Assembly (NCBI GenBank): GCA_013398615.1
Contig: VZSR01001479.1
Location: 18,737,122-18,801,121 of the forward strand
Reading direction: 5' to 3'
Origin: Brachypodius melanocephalos
Lineage: Eukaryota; Chordata; Aves; Passeriformes; Pycnonotidae
Length of the DNA: 64,000 bases
Shown piece by piece: positions 49,522-63,100 of this stretch (position 1 is its first letter; each line of letters opens with the position of its first letter). The notes beneath the pieces were generated by a model. The model was not told the DNA's origin, made no database searches, and saw only the letters and a program-made list of their open reading frames with translations. Both the position numbers and the translations under genes were made by a program.

Positions 49522-49685
49522 TCACAGCATGAAAGGCAGATCAAGATTCTTCTCACCAGTGCCAAAGTAGACATAGCCGAATTGCTTGGTCATTGGGACA
49601 TGGTAGAACGTCAATCCCAGCCACAGCAGGCTCCGCAGCACCACCACAGTGCCTCTCTTCTCCAGCTGGATACTCCAGGAGGAGC
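49522..49685 (-). CDS. RSPH9: RSPH9, radial spoke head component 9, last coding exon (partial gene)
   Basis: On the minus strand, an acceptor (CTTCTCACACAG) is followed by 164 bp that complete a Gly codon and encode 53 residues to a TGA at 49522-49524. The peptide includes SSWSIQLEKRG, VVVLRSLLWLGLTFYHVP and GYVYFGTGEKNLDLPFML. It aligns along its whole length with the C-terminus of human RSPH9, which ends NMDLPFML. RSPH9 is part of the radial spoke head of motile cilia and flagella, linking the spoke to the central pair; human loss causes primary ciliary dyskinesia. No earlier exon is recognisable between 49.7 kb and the window end, so the final intron probably exceeds 14 kb. The gene runs convergent to MRPS18A, as expected from mammalian synteny. 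Confidence 0.93.
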
Positions 49686-50814
49686 CTGTGTGAGAAGATG
49701 TGCAAGTGAATAACTGGAAAAGAGAAAGAGGCAGTGTTCCTGCAGCAAGTTACCCTAATCTGAGAGAAGGGCTGCCCCTGCCATGCCTGACCAGGGGCAA
49801 GGAATTTATGACAGTTGAAATAAATACAGTCGATGCCCTGTTTTCATTTTGGCAGTTCAGCACTGCAGCCTGCCCTCGTTTCCAGATGTCTGTCTGGGTT
49901 CACATAGTAGCATATTCTCATGGCTATGGTGGTAATGTCATATGAGTCACAGGAAGGGACCCACAAGCTCCAGACTGGTACAGCTGATCCCCAGGAGAGG
50001 CTGCAGCTATTCTTGGCTGTTTCTGAGTGGGCAGCAGTTACTCCAACAAGCTCTGCCACTTACTTGGTGTAGCTAATAGCTACAGAGAGCCAAGATGAGC
50101 TATAGCAATCCTGCATAGGTATGAAATTTGTCCTTAAAATAAACTTCTAGCATTAGTAGTGGGAAGAGGAAGAAGGTGCTTTCCTCCTTCAGGGAAGACT
50201 GGTTTCTCTGATGCAGCAACTGGGGAAAAAAAAGAGAAAATGAAATGTAGGGTATTTCCTAACTGAGAAATTTATGGAAAAGGTTAATTCTCTTCAGTCT
50301 TTCTTGGCCCCACTGTTGAAGAGGATGTGCGTGGTAGGGGCAAAGGGATTAGTTTCCACATTAATTTTGTTTTGGCTCTACAGAAGAGGTTCAGAGCCAG
50401 TGTGAAAATGCAGTTTCTTCTGGATGCAAGGAGCTCAGAGCCTCTGAGTATTTATTTTGCATCTGACATGACAGCTTGGGAATTGTGCCAGAGGGAGGGG
50501 GCTGAAGCATCAGCTTGGATTCAGTGCCAGAGGGCAAGGAGCTGCCAGGAGAAGAAAATACCAGCTTCAGCACCAAATCAGTAATGCCCAGAGGGTACAA
50601 TGTAGGGAAGAAGGTTCCTGCTGAATCTCCATCGAAGAAAAAAAAAAAAGGAGCAGGCCCAAATTAAAAAAATGTGGTTGGAACTGTCATTCTACCACTG
50701 GCCTAGATCAAGCAGTCAGCCTATCTGTACCCAAAGCCAAAATCTGCCAATTCCAGAATAAGCAGAAAGCACATAATGTGTTGGGCCATTTAGGCAGTAT
50801 TCATCTTTGTAGAT

Positions 50815-50849
50815 AATTTTAGGCTCATTAATTTTAGGCTCATCAATTT
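50815..50849. repeat. 15-bp tandem repeat, about 2.4 copies
   Basis: AATTTTAGGCTCATT at 50815-50829 is followed directly by AATTTTAGGCTCATC at 50830-50844 and a partial third copy. Recent slippage or local duplication in noncoding DNA. Confidence 0.85.
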
Positions 50850-53800
50850 ATGCTATGATTCATGCTTACTCATGTCACGGTTAGCTTGGGGAAGGGCTTC
50901 TGTGATTGCTGTCAGCTGCCTGTCCTCCCGCTCCACTCACTTGTGACTCTTGGCCAATTTTAGTCACATCTGACAAAGGGCTGAAGGGCTTTAACACCCC
51001 AGGTTCCTACAGCAGGTCTCCCTGGGATGTGGCCCAAGGGCTGACTGCAGCTCCTGGAGCTTTGGTCTGCCAGCAGCTTCAAGGAAGCACAGGCTCTCAG
51101 GCCTGCCTGGCAGCCACGAGGCAGCAGCTAGCTGGGCAATCCGTGTTTGTGCAGCCTTGGTCTCCTGCGTGCTTCCTCACAGTAGATGTTGTCTCACGTG
51201 CAGTTCATGGCAAACTACAGTAGCTGTGGGAAGGAGGGAAGCTGAGGGGAAACATTTATGTGGTGGCTGCAGAATCAGAAAGGAACAATACATTTCAAAA
51301 CCCTGTAAAACCAGGTGTTGTGAGTTGTGCTGCTCACCTGTTACCTAACTCTTCACTTTGTATTTCTGTACTTCTCAAAAGTTTATTGGATACCTCTGTT
51401 TCCTCTGTCTCCTTCAGTAGAAAATTCCATGTTTGTTATACTAAATTATGCAAGTCTTTTGTCATCTCTGATCTGTTACCTTTCAAAGTACCCTCTTCAG
51501 TCATGTGCAAATGTAGAACTCACTGAACAGCAAGAATACCTACCTCCTTTCTGACAGACTGAGTCGAGCTGCTGTACAGACGTACAAAACAGACATTCAC
51601 AGTCTTTTTCAGGAGATTCCTGCTTTAGAGAACTTACTTCTGACTCTCCTCCACATGTCTACTAAAGACAAACAACTGGGGTTGCAGTAAAGCAGAGCAC
51701 TACATAATATCAAATGGTCAATACAGGTGTATGCCATCTTTTCACCTTCCTTGCACTGTGACATTCTTTACACAAGTCCTAGGTACAACATGAGCTAATA
51801 ACTTCACCAGCAGTGTTTTCACATAAAAGGCAACCCCAATCTCCCATCCAGTGTCTCCACTGCCACTCATACAGACACAAACTGGACTGGATCTTTTTCA
51901 TACCTGGAATAAAAACGCCTATTATGGTTCAGCTACTGGGATTACAAATCCTGACTGAGGGGATCAGCATGTTCTTAAGAAATTCACCACTTGGATAGCG
52001 TGGAAACCCAGATGAGGAACACGTACTACAAGAAAGATCACCCAGTGACTGAAGCACTACAGCCATTTGTTGTCAAAGAACAAGCCTTCAGTTTCTTGAA
52101 CTTTGTCTCTAAAAGTCTTCAGCATTTGCTAGTGACAGTACCATAATGCATAGGAGTGTTGATCAAGTAGCAGGCAAGTAGGTCTGAATGTAATAGTGAC
52201 AAGTAACTCAAATTCTCCTTTGAATGACTCCTCCCAGCACGTGGTTCTTCAGCTTGCATTTATACGAATTACCTACAAGATTTTCCTCCAAATACTGGTG
52301 GTACTTGCTGCAGCTTTACACACTGGTTTGTGGGGAAGGGGATGACAGCGCATCATAAACTTTTTGAAAAGTTTCTCTGACAAAAAGATAATGCAATGAG
52401 GAACTCTCATTGTCTGATTTAGGACCAGTCCTCTGAGAAGCAAATCTGTCAAGAATAGGACTATGCCTTGCCTTGCTGGGTGGTGAAAACCTTTAGGGAT
52501 TATCTAATCTGTTAATGCCTCCCAACATACTGGAAGCATCTAACAACCTGGGTACATGTGATAGCTTGTTTATATATGTTCACCTACACAGATGAACCCT
52601 CTGCCCCAAACCGTTTACACAGAACGAAAATGCCTGGAGCATGACAACTGGGAAAAGTAAGAGGGAAAACAAGGTTTTTAATGCTCTTAGGAATTACATA
52701 TAGGTTTAGACATCTTTTTGTTGGATAAATTCACAGAGGAGGTGGATGAAACCATGTTCAACATAATTAAATCCCTATATCTGTGCTCTGGGGCAGTAGA
52801 GTACATGGGTCCATTATCTCCTCAGAACATTTACTGAGTGACTCACAGGGTCATCAATCTCAGCAGAGCATTCATCAGCAGTTAACTCAGCTGATCACAG
52901 GAACTTCCCATGCACCTTCACACCTGGCGGAAATGGACAGATATAATTGAAGATGGCTCCATTCACTTTCACATTATATCTCTGAAAGCTGCGATGTGCA
53001 GTTTCTACATTTCCCTATCTTCTGTCCAAGCTGCCAACTCTCAAAGGCCTTGAATTTGTCATTTCATGAACGTGAGACCTTTGGGGAATATTAATTATTA
53101 TCGTTATACTTTCCAGCTCTTCTCTGGCCCTTCATTCTGCATGTAGTTCTACACAAATATGAATGGCAAAGTTCTGCTGATGCTGCATAAGCCTTCCTGT
53201 GAAATGAGGGCCTGAACAAAAACAAGCAGGTTACATAAGGGCAATCTCATCTGGACCAGCACAACATAGGTTGAGAACAGGAAAAAATTACAAGAAGCTG
53301 TCTGGAACTGCAATGTCATTTTCATTGACATCCTGTTTTCAGCCAGAATGATGATTAATCCAAGAGCTGCTCTTCATTCTGCAGAGCAAAAGAGTAGCAG
53401 CAGTGCCACCTTCCACCTTCTGCTATCTGGATCACTAGAGACATTTTTCTTACCTAATCATCAAAGGTGATTTTTTCAATATACTTTTCGAGACTGGACT
53501 TCTGCAACACCCAAAATCCATTCAGAAATGCATTTGATACACAATGCTAGTGTGTCTTCTAAGAAGAGACTCTCTGAGTTTTTCAGACTTTTGCATAAAG
53601 GGAAAAAATTAGAACTCATTATCTCATTACTTTTTTTTGTTTTCCCATACCTCACCACATCAGCAGTATTTGAGGAAATGGTGCATAAAACAAAATTTGA
53701 ACTTGTGAGACACGGAGAAAGTTGTTCTCTCGGAAAGATATGGGACAGTTGTGTTCTCTTCTGTCACAGTTCACATCTCACAATATTCAAACAAGATGCT

Positions 53801-56800
53801 TTTTTTTTTTTGAAGACCCACCTTTCTTGTAGGAGTTTAAAATATTGATGTCGTAAATCACTCCAGAAGTACTTTAAACAGTAACTAATGAACAGTATGC
53901 AATAATAGCTTAAAATGAATATGCCAGCTTTTCTTCCTTAAGAGAAAGTCTTATAAATGCATTTAATAATGCAATAGAAAAAGGAATGAGAACTATGAAA
54001 ATTAAATCCCACTTTAATTTTTTTTTTCTTTTTCTCTCTTTTGTTTTTTGAACTTCTGTAATATTACAGATGGTTGTTCCAGTAAAACCATTGCATAGAT
54101 AGCTTCAGGTCTCTGTTACTATAAAAACAGAGTTGTGGGCTGCTGGGTCCAAATCCTTTCCATCACTGTCTGAGAATATTCTGTGGCAGTCCCTGTGTCA
54201 GACAATATGTCTTTTACTGAGAGACTGGGAAGCTCAAAGCATTAGTCTGTAAGGTACACCAAGATTCCTAGATAAAAGTTGTCAAGAAAAAAAGATTTTA
54301 AAATATTATTATTTGCATTGGAGGGAATACAACTAGAACTAGGAGACACTAAGTTAATGTTGGACTTCCTAGACTTAAATACTGATTTTAACTTGCATCT
54401 CAGTGTATGCTGTCTCTAAATCAGGCAGCAGAGTTAACTTCACTCATCATGTAAAGCTTGCTGAGGTGCAGGGGACTGGTCATTGCTCTCACACGAGAGA
54501 TTCCTACCAGTAACACTGCTCTGGTGAGGTTCCCAAAGTTCAAAATACATTTCTTAAAAGAGCAAGTTAATATTTAAGCTGCACCCAGCAAACTTAAGAA
54601 AGCCAAGCACTGTCTGTGCTGAAAGTATTGGCTGTTGCTGCTCCAGAAGGGAAGGGAGGGAGCTGCTGTGTGGGAGGAAAGAGCATGGGAAAAGTATCCA
54701 CTGGATGAAGATCTGGAGCTTCCTATTCCCTCTTTGGATCAGGCTGCAGCCTCCACCCCTCCAAACACAGGCAGGAATTCTGAGGAGTTCCTTATATCGT
54801 TCCCAAACAAGAAAGTGCTTTGAAGATCCTGATGCTCACCCAGTGTTAAACCACTGCCTTTTTTATGGCCCTTCAATAGCTGCCAGAAAACCAGGGCTGA
54901 ATTTCAAAAGTCAACCTCCTTCTCAGCTTCTTCTTCCTTCCAGTCGCCAATAGAAATCCCTGTCTCATCCCCCATGTCTGCCTCAGCTATGGGCTGAATC
55001 TTGTAATCCACAGAAGCAATAGGGTGCGTGAGACATGAGCTTTTAAACAAAACCCTTTTAAGAGAGCTGTTTGCAGAAGAACTTTCCTGCTGTAACTGGT
55101 CCACTTGCAGTATGACCTCTCATAACACTGCTGCTTTGGAGATGATTCAGCAATGCCTCATTTCAGTGCAACCTTGAGGAGAAACAGCTTTAAGAGCTAG
55201 ACAGCCTGATAGGGAGACTCTACATTGCAAAAGCTCACAGAGGGTCATAAAAGTGACATTATCAATTCCTCTTCAAAGGAGGAAATGTCTCAAGGGAAAA
55301 GCAGCCACAGCATGATTGCACTTAGCATTAACACATTATGCTGCCACAGGAGCAGGTTACAACATCTATTGCTGCAGTTAGTCCTCAGTGAGAGTCAAGT
55401 ATGGAGTTACAGGACAAATATTAACACCCGGAGAGGGGCAACATAACCATTTCCCTCTGCAAAGGCAGCCGCTGCTTGGCTGCATGACCCCAAGCACTTA
55501 GAGCTGACAAAGCCTCACTACACCCATGGGATTTAGCTTCCATTTCCCTCCAACAGAAAATCCTACTCTGGGAAGAGCTTCCTACTTCTAATTTGTTGTC
55601 TGTAGGGAACAAAGACAAATTGCAAACCAGAGCAGCTGTAAGGAAAGGTCACCGTGTTTTGGCTCTCAATAAATTGTGCCACACGGACATTTCACACACA
55701 GCCTACCAGCCATAAGGACACATCCCAACAGTCCTGTGTGGGGCCCAAACTCCTTCTTGCCACTTACTGGCTGCAAACTAAATCTCTTCCATTTGCTTGA
55801 CACACCACCTGCACCCCATATGTTAACACTGCTGTCAATATTTCCAATTCCCCATATAACTATTTAATAATAATTAAATAAAAACACAGACTGGTTGCAG
55901 GTTCAGTACTATTTTTAAAAGCCTCCAGAGCCAAGAAAGCACAGCTCACAGTCAGACGCTGCCAAGCGGCTCTTGCATGGTCCTAATGCCTGCCATGTCC
56001 TTGACGCACAAATACCACCATGCCCAAACCCCAAAGTAAAATGGTCATACTTTAGAGGCTTTTCCTCTCCATTATCCTCTCCCACTGGGGAGGCCTCTGC
56101 AGTAGAAATTATTTCAACAGGCCCAGGCCTTCTATTTACACACGAAGAGCCTGTTTCCTGCTGACAAGGAAGACTCAGGGATTGCAGTGCTGTCCCAGAT
56201 ACACCGTATTCAGGTACCTCCAAGTAAAAATGAAATTCAGGCCACACTTAGACATCCAACAACAGTGCTGCTTAATACAACTGAAGCAGCCTCTGCCCTT
56301 AAGCCCTTATCCCCACCCTCATCATTCTTCCATCATAGAGACCACAAAAGTGTTTATTTACTGCTTAGTGAGTCAGGTTGGGGAAACAATCTGGCTGAAA
56401 AATATACTAGACAGAAATAACATTATTTTTCCAGCTGGAATCTGACTGCACAGCCGGCAATGCCAACACAAAAGAAGGGACAATACAACAATATAAATGA
56501 GCACCAGAAGATGGGAAGGACTGAAAAAGCTAGCACTGAATCAAATTAGAGCCTCCCTTATAGCCCTGTTAGTTTGCCCTTTAGTCCTAAATCCACCTGA
56601 TAAAACAAAATAAACAAAAAAAAGATTGTAATTAAGAGAAATATGCAGACTGTGCAGAAAGCATTAGAATAAAGACTTGGAATAGGGCTGTGCACTAGAG
56701 GAAACAGCAAAACCATATGCAATCAAAACTTGTAAGGGAGTAGGAAAAACTGATTAAAATCCATGCTCTTTGTATTCTGACAATTACAATACAGAGCACT

Positions 56801-57753
56801 GAATCTTGGGTTTTCTGCAGTAAATTTAGAAATCTCTGAGAGTGGCAAATCACCTCCTTCCAAAGCACAAGGTTATGCTAGATCTCATCACACTCCATAT
56901 TTCTTGTTCAGCTGGTCGCTGTGGAAACGTTTTTGGAGCGTGCCAGGAGTCACGTAGCATCTACCTGGGGAGCCCCTGCATTAATCCGTCACCTTCGTGG
57001 GTTTCTCTGAGCCCATTGGTTGGTAGGAAGAAAAAAGAGTCTCTTGCCCCTCCCTGCTCTGAATGAAAGACGCTTCCTCTAAATCTTGCTACAGGATTTC
57101 AGGCTCAATTCAGCTTCTTTGGGGCTTTTGTCACCAAACAAATGTGATGTCTTTGAAAGAAAGATTAACAGTTTGATGAAAGGATGCAATGGGCAGCTTT
57201 GTTCTAGCCTGCTTCCCCTAGAGCTTTTGGTCACTGTCACTTTCTTACCCACGGGAGAATATCTGTCTGACTCTCAGAGGAGATTATGGCCACCTTGTAA
57301 GATTTTTCCTCTCCCGGTAACAAAGCACTGGCCACTTTGAGGAGGTGATAATGATGAACAGGGGCTGGATTAGGGCAAAGAACCTCACATTGATCTCTGA
57401 ATTCTGAGAAAACACAAAGGAGTCGATGCTGGGATTCAAAACCCACCAAATGCTTAGAGCACATCCAGTTCACTCTCCTGCAGGAGGGGCAAGGCCACAA
57501 GCCCTGTCAGTCTCCCAGTTGTAGTTCTTACCTCATCATCAAATTAGCAAGGCCAGTTAAAAGGGCTTGGGATGAGGAACAGATGGCATGGATTATAAAC
57601 TGTTGATGTTTTTGTACTAAACTAGATACGAATTCTGGACCATATTACCCAGAGTTTACCAGTTTCTGAGAATATTGTCACACTGAGCATTTCCACACAG
57701 CACAGTGCAGTGCTAATTTTGAACACTAAAGGCTAAGCATCTTTTAATGCCTG

Positions 57754-57784
57754 TGATAGCCTAGCTATTTCTGCTAGGCTATCA
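57754..57784. repeat. Perfect 12-bp inverted repeat with 7-nt loop
   Basis: TGATAGCCTAGC (57754-57765) is followed by the loop TATTTCT and then GCTAGGCTATCA (57773-57784), its exact reverse complement. It would form a stable short hairpin in RNA or a cruciform in DNA. It lies in the probable RSPH9 intron with no flanking terminal repeats. Confidence 0.9.
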
Positions 57785-59699
57785 GATACAGCATAACTGC
57801 TGAAAAATATACTCAAAGATGAACTGTCCCTTGTCCTTTTCCCTTTACACACTGCCGCACACCCCTTCAGCATGCAGAATTTCAATCCATATGATATTTG
57901 TGTACAAATAAAAACAAGATAAAACAAGACAATGCCAACTGGCTTCCTCCTTTCAAAAGCTCCATGGCCAAATGGGCAGCAAAGAGCAAAGCAAAACTTT
58001 ATGCAGGGCTGGCACAGTGTCAATGATTGCACAGGCAGGAGCTGCCACTCCTTGGAGCCCCTTCAGAAACAGATCACTCCTAGCAAAACCTGACCTCCTT
58101 CTGACTTCAGTGACACACAAAATGTCCTAGGATTTCCCCCACAAGTAATTTTCATCATTTTTTGGAGAAAAAGTTAGGCCAAGGCCGACTGACGTGATAA
58201 ACCAGCAGCTTCTGGTTCTGTAAGGCTTTACCAGCATTTCCCATCATTTTAGCAAGAAGTTCATCTCCTTTTTATGTCCAAGGAACCAGGAGCTTAAATG
58301 GAGACAGGGCGGGTCATGATTTCTTTCACTGAGAAGAAAAAAACGCTTTAAATAAAAACCTTTTCAACCCTGGAAAGTTGCTACAAAGACTCTGCTTCTG
58401 CCATTCTTTCCCTACAGCAGTTTGGAGGGGGAAAGACTCCACCAGAGCTCTCAGTTGATGGGCAGCCCTTTTCCAGTATAAACTCATCCAAGGTCTGACT
58501 AAACAAAACCCTGAGGTGATATAGACCTAGGACCCAATATTATTCATAGACACAAAGCTCAAGGAAAACAAGCTCCTTTCCAGTAACCAAAGCAGGCCAT
58601 GATCAGCCAGTCAGAAGCTCTAATACTAGCTGGCCCGGGAGTCCTCCTGCTGTGCTGGCACATGAGAGGTTCCAGTCTGATCCTGAACTCCTGAGCTGGC
58701 AGCACCCTAGCTTGTAGGACAGACAGCATCTTGTCTTGCTCCCAGGCAACTTTCTTGGGTCACTGCAGGAGTGGCCTTAACAACGCATCACTGGCAAAAA
58801 TTAAGTGACCATACTTTTGAAGAATGTAGAGGACATACTTATGTATTGTGTATGTTCATTCACATACACGTGATCTCTAAGGATGCTGAGAAAACCATTA
58901 AAAAAGCCTAGTGACAATTCCAGAAATTGCCTAAGCTTGAAAAGGAGATAATATCTTCTCTATACCTCCAGTTCAGGAGGCGAGTATGCCACACACAGTC
59001 TGGAAACTCAGGACATACCTTTTCCTTGATTTGATGCTGCTCTTGTTGATTTTCTTTCTCATTTTACTTTTCCATGGTTTCCTTTTCTGTGCTCAGCACT
59101 GACAATGCTGGCGCCATAGTGCACCCTGCTGGAAGGCAGCAGCTAGAGTCATCCTGGAATTATTTCTAGGGATGGCCAACTTCAGTTTGAACAGAGAAAT
59201 TCGGGTACCAGTGCTTTTACTAACAACCCACGAAGCCAGCTACTGGGTTCGATTTTCAGATCAGAAATCCTACTGTTGTCATAAACACTCATCTGGTTTT
59301 CTCATTCTCTAACACTGTATTCTAAAACTTTTGTGTCAAAACTACTTGTATTAACGTCAGGAAACTCCATGGGATTCTGTAGCTCAGTTTCGCACACTCA
59401 CCAAGCCTAAGGATTACATCTAACGAGGAATGAGGATAGCTGTGAGCCATGATAGGTATTTCAGGCTACATTTTCGCTACCTCTTTTTATCCTTGCGAAC
59501 ATCAAGTACTGCCCTCTCATTTATTATGAGTCTTTTAGTTTGGATTTCAGTGAGACAGCTTGAAAAGCCTTGTCCCCGTGTGGCTCTTGGCAGGCTAAGG
59601 AGTAAAGTGCTCTTGCTCTCAGCTTTCACAGTGCTGGGGAGGTGCTGCTTATTGTTAAGCAAGGAAAGGGGAGGGCTCAGGTCACATCTGTGAAATGTT

Positions 59700-60100
59700 A
59701 GTGGAGAAGGGAGGCTGGGTGAAAGTAGGTGGCCAGCACAGCATAGCACTTCGCTGGATTTTGCAAGGCCACTAGGGAGATAGGCAGCCATTTGTCTTAG
59801 AGCCCTGATAAAAGGCCCTTGCCTCTGGTGGCTGGCTGGGGGCTGTAAATACCTCTGCAGACACAGACTCTTCAAATGGCTGGAGACCGAGGCTGATAGG
59901 GCATTAATCGCCCTGAAGGGAGGAGGGAGGGGGGAGGGGGATCGAAAGCAGGTTAATTAGCTGTGTTAATGTATGGAGATAAAGCAGGGTCGTGCCTCCT
60001 GGCCTTCTTCCTTCCTGTACCCTGACTTTTGGGACAGTCATGATGGGGCTACCAAAACGGCCCTTGAGAGCAGCCACAGCAGCATCTCCCACTTAGAAAT
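59700..60100. promoter_or_regulatory. Candidate regulatory block with G-quadruplex tract
   Basis: The block includes GGGCATTAATCGCCC, then a G tract at 59918-59940 with runs of 3, 2, 3, 6 and 5 G, then GGTTAATTAGCTGTGTTAATG (two TAAT homeodomain cores), all within about 80 bp. GC content is higher than in the surrounding DNA and no ORF or repeat explains it. I infer a possible conserved enhancer inside the RSPH9 intron. Confidence 0.35.
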
Positions 60101-63100
60101 GCAGCCCCTTCATCTTCAAGGACCCATTAGGCACCAGTTTTTGCTAAACCAATAAAGACCGTGCTAATGAACCTCAGATGACAGGAGGTTAGTGTTCTAA
60201 CCGAGGCTACTGTTCAGCAAGCTTACAGAAAAGCTTGTGCTCAAAGTTTTCAGCCAAAGAAATGGCCACAAATCCCTTTGTCTGTAACGCTGTATAAGGA
60301 GTGCTCCAAAATCACTGCACTTTTGTGTGAAGAAATAAGAGCTACAATCCAAGTGGCTGTCACTTCCTCCACAGTCAAATGGTAAAGGAGCTGGAATGAT
60401 CTTCTGTCTTGGCACTTCTTCTACCCTACCTGCATCTTAAAATGGCAAGTAGACAAGACTCACTGATGGACCCTGCCACTGTATACCCATTTGGACTGAT
60501 GCTATAAAATCTCTCTCCCAGCAATAAAGATCCACAATGGCAGTAAGTCAGGAATCTCCTCAGTCCTCTTTTGAGCCCTCATATATCACAGTTCAGAAAG
60601 CAATGCCAGCTGAAATGAGGTGACTTACACTTGGAACCCATTGTCACCTTTGTTTTACTGTCACTGACAATGAAGAAGTCCAAGCTGAACATCACCTTCC
60701 ATGGCTGTCATCAAGTTTATGGCCAGGCATACCAGGAATCTGGACTGCTACATACCGCTGCCCATTAAACTGAAGTCACTTATGCATGACTGGGACTATC
60801 AACTTGTATTTGCATTTGACTGAAACACAAGTCCCAGGAAGACATCCAGCATGATGTTAAGATACCAAGAGACAAAGGCTCATCCATTACCCTTGCTAAC
60901 TGGTAATCTTTTCACTCTTAGAAACTGTATCTCATTGTTCATTTTTAGTGCTGATTCCTGTTACGCCTTTCTCTGTTATAATAAATAGAGCTTCAGTACC
61001 TAATACTTAAACTCCACCGAGTATTTACACAGTGTTATACAGCCATTCTCACAGGCTTTTCCTCAAGATAAACAAATTGAACTGTTTATGTCTCTCACCA
61101 GCCCTTGAATCATTTTGTGACTCTTCTGCAACTCTCCAGTTTTGCAATGTGCAGTAATCCAGTTATGATTCCACTAACAGCATATGCAAAAATAAAGTCA
61201 CCTCCCTGTTTCTACTTGTTTATGTATCTGCAGATCAAGTTACCCTTCAAAGTCTCAGGATCAGTCAGGGAACTGATGTTCAGTGGGTAGTGCCTGGATT
61301 TCCTTTCAGAGTCACAGTTTCTACAATACAATTCTCAAAGTCTGACTTACAGTCCTTACTTTCCTCATGTGACTTTGCAGGTAGGTACACCAAAATGTAC
61401 TGTATTTAAGTAGGCCGTTTTCCACATGTCTGTATCCAGCCTTCCCTTGTCATTATTTGTCTCTCCACCAACCCTTTACTTTTAGATAATTTATAAGTAA
61501 GTTGAACAATATCAGTATTGGCACTGGACTCTTTCTGATCTCTTCCAGAAATACACCCATTCAGTGAATTCTGAATCACAACTGCTAAGGAAGATTAAAT
61601 TTAAGGGAATAATTCTGCAATGCCGGGATTTATTAAAGATTATTATGCCACAAGTCTCCTGAGATAATGATTTCAGAAGTAACTTACCTGACTTTGCCAT
61701 TTTAATGTTTTTGATCCACAGTAAATGTTGTTTAACTCTACCCTCTCTTAGCAAACAGCCTGAAAACTGTCTGAAACAGTATTTTATTGTCTTTGCTTAA
61801 TGCAAGTCCATATTCTTTCAAAAGAGAAATCAGAAAAACACTGAGCTCTTCTGCCCTTCCACATGCTTATCAGCCTTTTTACCATCACCATTTAGTGACA
61901 GTTTCCACTACCTTTACTATGCTTTCTTTTCTTCTCAGTATAGTTTAAAAAATCTGCCTTACTGTTGTCACAGAGTACTCCAGTTATTCTAGCTCCCTTT
62001 GTCATTCTCTACTCATTATAAATTCCAATTTATATCAGTCATTAATCATTCCAAACCTTCTGCACTTCCTTTTACATGTCTTTTTTAATTCTTATTTCTA
62101 CTCTCAATCTGCAAGTGAACTATGGTAGGTTTTCAGCCAAAGGAAGCTATTTACTGACTGGGGGTCATGACTTTTGAAGAAAGTCTTCTCATATAAAACC
62201 AATTTCCACTCATATCTTTTCCTATCTAGACATACCTCTCCACCTACATCAGTTTTTACCAGTTCGTGTCTCTTATCTCCATATCAAAGTGATGAGTCAC
62301 TAACCTGTAACAAACCCTCAGAGTCAAGTTATTGCTTTTCTGAATTGTAGTTTGAAAGTGCCAAAGAACTGAATTCTTCATCCCTTGTCTCACTTTCTTC
62401 CAAGCTTTCCATTCTACACTAGTACCTCAGGCTTTCACTCATCCCCTTTCTTTATCCTTGCAGAATGGGGCATAGTTTGATCTGATACCAGGGTCACAGT
62501 AAAATCAACCTTCCTCCATCATTATCAATGCCTGAAAAGTGTCTATTATTTCATATCTTCACAACATGAAGTCATCAAGTGAAAATGCTGTAGGCATGCT
62601 AGGAATTATTGCTATTTGCCTTGCCATTCCATTATCTACAAGCAGATGTAAAACTGCCACAGCCCTAGTTCCTGAAATACTATGTCCAGGGTTCCAAACT
62701 CCATGCAGCAGAAAGGACAACGCTGGCAATGTGCCAGCAGCTGAAAGGCCACATCTAATTGTGCATAAAGTTGAGCAGATTGTCTGCTTAGACTAGCGCA
62801 AACAAGCTTATCTTTAATGCAGACATATGGCCAGCAAAACCTACAGATCCCAGCATGCAACATTCTGGCCAGCTGGCCATTTGGATCAGGATGAAGCATT
62901 ACATGATCTGATGCTGTGGTGATAGAAGATCTGTATCACAACCCCTCCACATTCATGCTGTCAAAACAAGGTTCTCATTTCCCAATTTTCTATAAAATCA
63001 TTTTTTAAAATGCATTTAAAAAAAATTAAAGCTAAGTCAGTCACTTGTCTCTGGGAGCTGAGACACCAAGAAAAAAACAGACAGAAGGATTAAAGGAGGA

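Noticed and set aside
59477..59875. 132-codon minus-strand ORF near the G-rich block
   Set aside because: Composition is Ser/Leu/Arg-biased without recognisable domains; the interest of this region lies in its motifs, not in this frame.
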